This document shows positions 14,727-17,171 of a DNA stretch of 17,171 nt, piece by piece. Location of the stretch: assembly GCA_900548735.1 (NCBI GenBank), contig URMC01000032.1, forward strand, positions 1 through 17,171, given 5' to 3'. The notes under the pieces are model-generated. The model was not told the DNA's origin. It searched no databases and worked only from the letters and a program-made list of their open reading frames with translations. How positions within the stretch are numbered: position 1 is the first letter of the stretch; each line of letters starts with the position of its first letter. Origin of the DNA: an uncultured Eubacteriales bacterium (GTDB lineage Bacteria > Bacillota > Clostridia > Oscillospirales > CAG-272). The position numbers were made by a program, and so were the translations under genes.

Positions 14727-16913
14727 ATGCAAAAACATTCCGATCACATCCGCTCCGGCTCGGGCTATCCGCTGCTGATATGCCTTTTTTTCGGCGTGCT
14801 GTTTTTCGGCGCGTACCTGGTGCTGGAGCGGCACGGCGCGGGGGCGCTGCCCTCCCTCGGCACGGCGCTGCTGTTTCTCGGCGCGTACTTTGTGCTGACC
14901 GCCGGGGCATACCTTTTCTTCCGTCTCAAAGACCGGAAGCGCCGGGATGAGCAGATTCTTTCGGACTCGCTCGGCACCAAGATGCACAATATGTTCAAAT
15001 ACGTGGTGGGGCTGCCCTATCTGCTGTGTGACGAAAACGGGCGGGTGCGCACCACCAACAATGCGCTTCAGGAAATTCTCGGTACCAAGGATCCCTTTTT
15101 CCGCGGCACGGTGAGTGACATCTGCCACGGGGTGTCCTTGGAAGAAATTCTCGAAAAGGAAGCGGTGCGGGAGGAATCCCACCGCATGGTCGGCAGGCTC
15201 ACGATGGATGCCATCAACGCCGCCGCCAACGAAACGGCGGAGCGCGCGCCGGAAATGACCGGGGACGAGACCAGGGACGGGCTTGTGGTGCGGCTGAAAA
15301 ACGACAGACGCTACACCGTGCGCGCCCATGAGGTACACCTCAATGACCGCCCCAACTATATCGTGACGTTTACCGATGTGACGGATCTGCTGGCTCTGCG
15401 CGAAAAAGAGGAGCGCGAGTTGCCGGTGCTTGCCTACATCGATGTGGACAATCTGGAGGAACTGGTGCAGTACACGCGTGTGAACTACCGCGATGCGTCG
15501 CGCCGGATTGACGATATTCTCATTACCTTTGCCGCCGAAATGAACGGGATGCTGCGCGAATACGAGCGCGACCGTTACCTGCTTCTTTTCACGCAGGAAA
15601 AACTGCGGCAGTGCGAAAACGACAAATTCAGCGCCCTGCTTGACCGGGTGCGCGGCGTGCGCCTGGGCGAATACAGCATTCCGGTCACGGTGTCGGTCGG
15701 CATTTCGGTTTCCGACTGCACGATGGCGGAGCGCGCCAAGGAGGCGGCTTCCGCTCTTGACATGGCGCTTCAGCGCGGCGGCGACCAGGTTGCCGTGCGC
15801 CGGCGGGACGGCATCCGCTACTACGGCGGGCAGACGCGCCCGTTCCAGCGGCGGACAAAGGTGCAGTCCCGCGTGGTGGCAAATTACCTGCTTTCCAAGA
15901 TTTCGGAAGCGGACAACCTGCTGGTCATGGGGCACCGCAACCCGGACTTTGACTCCATCGGCTCCTCCCTCGGTGTGGCGCAACTGGGGCTGTTTGCCGG
16001 GGTGCCGACCAAAATCATCATGGATCTTTCCAATGCCAACTTCCGCGTGGCGACCGAGCGGCTGACCGCCTCCCGCGTGTACAGCGACCTGTTCATCTCC
16101 GGGCACAAGGGGCTGGATCTCATTCGCCCCGGCACGTTGCTGGTCATCACGGACGCCAACAACTTCCGCATTATCGAGTCGCCCGAGGTGGCGGAGAACG
16201 TGCGGCAAATTTCCGGTAAAATCGCGATTATCGACCATCACCGTCAGACCGGGGAATACGATTTTGAGCCGGTGATGAACTATATCGACCCCAGCGCTTC
16301 GTCCGCGGGCGAACTGGTGACCGAAATGCTGGAGCAGACCGAAAACGGCAACGACGTACCCGGCACCAAGCTGGTGAGCGACGAGGTTGCCAGCGTGATT
16401 CTTTCGGGCATTATGCTGGATACCGGCGGGTTTACCCGAAACACCGGCAGCCGCACGCTGGACGCGGCGCGCTACCTCTACGGCAAGGGCGCCAACGCCG
16501 AGTATGTGCACAGCTTCTTCAACGAAAACTACGAGGATTACGAGCGCGAGCGCAGTTTCTCCGGCAATATGCTGTTGCATGACGGCACCGTGGGGCTGAC
16601 GTGGAGCCACGGCACCGACAACGGTGCGGAGGACCGCGTCGCCGCCGCGAAGGAAGCCGACAAACTGCTCAACATCAAGGGCATTTCGGCATCGTTTGCG
16701 CTGGTGGTAGTGGACAACGCCGTGCATATCTCCGGTCGCTCCGACGGGTCAATCAACGTACAGCTGATACTTGAGCACCTGGGCGGCGGCGGGCGGTTTG
16801 ACTCCGCGGGCGCCGCAATGCAGGACGTATCGCTGGAGCGCGCGGTCAAAGACCTTTGCGGCGCGGTCAATCTGTATTTTGCAGACCTGGAAAACGCAAG
16901 ACATTCCGGCTGA
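14727..16913 (+). CDS. gdpP: Cyclic-di-AMP phosphodiesterase GdpP
   Basis: 728 residues, a little longer than B. subtilis GdpP (about 659). Two membrane helices (about 14-34 and 45-66) are followed by a PAS-like domain (about 88-225), a degenerate GGDEF domain (about 235-370, [12 protein letters not shown] at the start), then the DHH/DHHA1 phosphodiesterase. Catalytic motifs are present: [14 protein letters not shown] (401-414, metal ligands H403, D407, D409), D476 in ITDANNF, IDHHR (502-506), a LDTGGFT segment, and [10 protein letters not shown] (686-695) of DHHA1. GdpP hydrolyses c-di-AMP to pApA, so it controls potassium/osmolyte and cell-wall homeostasis. AAAGGAGGT in the end of yybS drives its ATG, one base after the yybS stop. 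The extra length lies in the PAS region. Confidence 0.96.
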   Translation: MQKHSDHIRSGSGYPLLICLFFGVLFFGAYLVLERHGAGALPSLGTALLFLGAYFVLTAGAYLFFRLKDRKRRDEQILSDSLGTKMHNMFKYVVGLPYLLCDENGRVRTTNNALQEILGTKDPFFRGTVSDICHGVSLEEILEKEAVREESHRMVGRLTMDAINAAANETAERAPEMTGDETRDGLVVRLKNDRRYTVRAHEVHLNDRPNYIVTFTDVTDLLALREKEERELPVLAYIDVDNLEELVQYTRVNYRDASRRIDDILITFAAEMNGMLREYERDRYLLLFTQEKLRQCENDKFSALLDRVRGVRLGEYSIPVTVSVGISVSDCTMAERAKEAASALDMALQRGGDQVAVRRRDGIRYYGGQTRPFQRRTKVQSRVVANYLLSKISEADNLLVMGHRNPDFDSIGSSLGVAQLGLFAGVPTKIIMDLSNANFRVATERLTASRVYSDLFISGHKGLDLIRPGTLLVITDANNFRIIESPEVAENVRQISGKIAIIDHHRQTGEYDFEPVMNYIDPSASSAGELVTEMLEQTENGNDVPGTKLVSDEVASVILSGIMLDTGGFTRNTGSRTLDAARYLYGKGANAEYVHSFFNENYEDYERERSFSGNMLLHDGTVGLTWSHGTDNGAEDRVAAAKEADKLLNIKGISASFALVVVDNAVHISGRSDGSINVQLILEHLGGGGRFDSAGAAMQDVSLERAVKDLCGAVNLYFADLENARHSG

Positions 16914-16927
16914 CGCGACGGAAAATC

Positions 16928-16956
16928 CGCCCGCGAAAACCGGGCGAGGCGTTTTT
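16928..16956 (+). terminator. Hairpin and T-run after gdpP
   Basis: CGCCCG (16928-16933) pairs with CGGGCG (16941-16946) around a 7-nt loop; AGGCGTTTTT follows. The short stem and five-base separation from the T-run suggest partial termination between gdpP and rplI. Confidence 0.4.
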
Positions 16957-17002
16957 CTGTCGGGCGAACAATGTTTATTACACCCAAGAAAGGACAAAGA
17001 AT

Positions 17003-17171
17003 ATGAAAGTCATTCTCACAGCAGACGTGAAAGGTCAGGGCAAGAAGGACCAGTTGGTGGAGGTTTCGGACGGATACGCCCGCAATTTCCTGCTTCCCCG
17101 CAAACTCGCCATCCCCGCTGACAACAAGGCAATCAACGAGATGAAAAACAAAGAGGCGTCAAGACAGCACA
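17003..17171 (+). CDS. rplI: Ribosomal protein bL9, N-terminal part (3' partial)
   Basis: Open from the ATG at 17003 to the window end: 56 complete codons. The N-terminal domain of bL9 is clear: [20 protein letters not shown] then [20 protein letters not shown], matching the universal [12 protein letters not shown] signature that binds 23S rRNA. The long connecting helix has begun ([13 protein letters not shown]) where the window stops. AAAGGA lies eight bases before the ATG. It follows gdpP by 89 bp, as in B. subtilis yybS-gdpP-rplI. Confidence 0.96.
   Translation, partial: MKVILTADVKGQGKKDQLVEVSDGYARNFLLPRKLAIPADNKAINEMKNKEASRQH

Noticed and set aside
14640..16727. Long minus-strand open frame (695 codons) opposite gdpP
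   Set aside because: His/Arg/Gln-rich antisense of a well-recognised GdpP with all catalytic motifs; an effect of high GC.

Overview
The window looks like a chromosomal segment of a GC-rich member of the Clostridia (Bacillota), probably an Oscillospirales/Ruminococcaceae-type gut bacterium. Three things point there: the order rimP-nusA-rnpM(ylxR)-ylxQ-infB, the order yybS-gdpP-rplI, and strong AGGAGG-type ribosome binding sites next to BspA-type leucine-rich repeats and small proteins of a clostridial kind. The genus cannot be fixed from the sequence alone.

Layout. Positions 1-368 hold the 3' end of mutY. Positions 369-725 hold an exact-length 90-bp tandem duplication and a strong hairpin. 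Reading leftward (minus strand) come a DUF445 membrane protein (726-1610), a cluster of three small unknown proteins (2658 down to 1707), a second copy of the dispersed hairpin repeat, and a small XRE repressor (2939-3262). The repressor is divergent from a plus-strand, cytoplasmic-looking BspA-like leucine-rich-repeat protein (3497-4480), and the shared control region is palindrome-rich. A 272-nt inverted-repeat element that can fold into a three-way junction (4543-4814) separates this gene from a convergent ABC-transporter ATPase (4849-5934). A second member of the same element family lies inside the ATPase 5' leader (5981-6130). Positions 6170-7045 carry no credible gene and are a mosaic of palindromes and dispersed repeats.

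Positions 7046-13238 (minus strand) hold the translation/transcription cluster, in transcription order: rimP, nusA, rnpM, ylxQ, infB, a NUDIX hydrolase and a short lipoprotein. A promoter and leader hairpins precede rimP, and a second promoter sits in front of infB. rbfA, which often follows infB, is not here. From a divergent promoter region (13321-13479, with a perfect 15-bp inverted repeat) the plus strand carries yybS (DUF2232), gdpP (c-di-AMP phosphodiesterase) and the start of rplI (ribosomal protein L9), cut by the window end.

How the genes work together. The rimP-infB block serves 30S maturation, transcription elongation and termination, RNase P and K-turn RNA binding, and translation initiation. 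The yybS-gdpP-rplI block is a conserved Bacillota unit linking c-di-AMP turnover with L9. The accessory part (about 0.4-7.3 kb) is dominated by two families of non-coding structured repeats, which are the least explained features of the window. No CRISPR array, tRNA, rRNA, transposase or complete prophage was seen.
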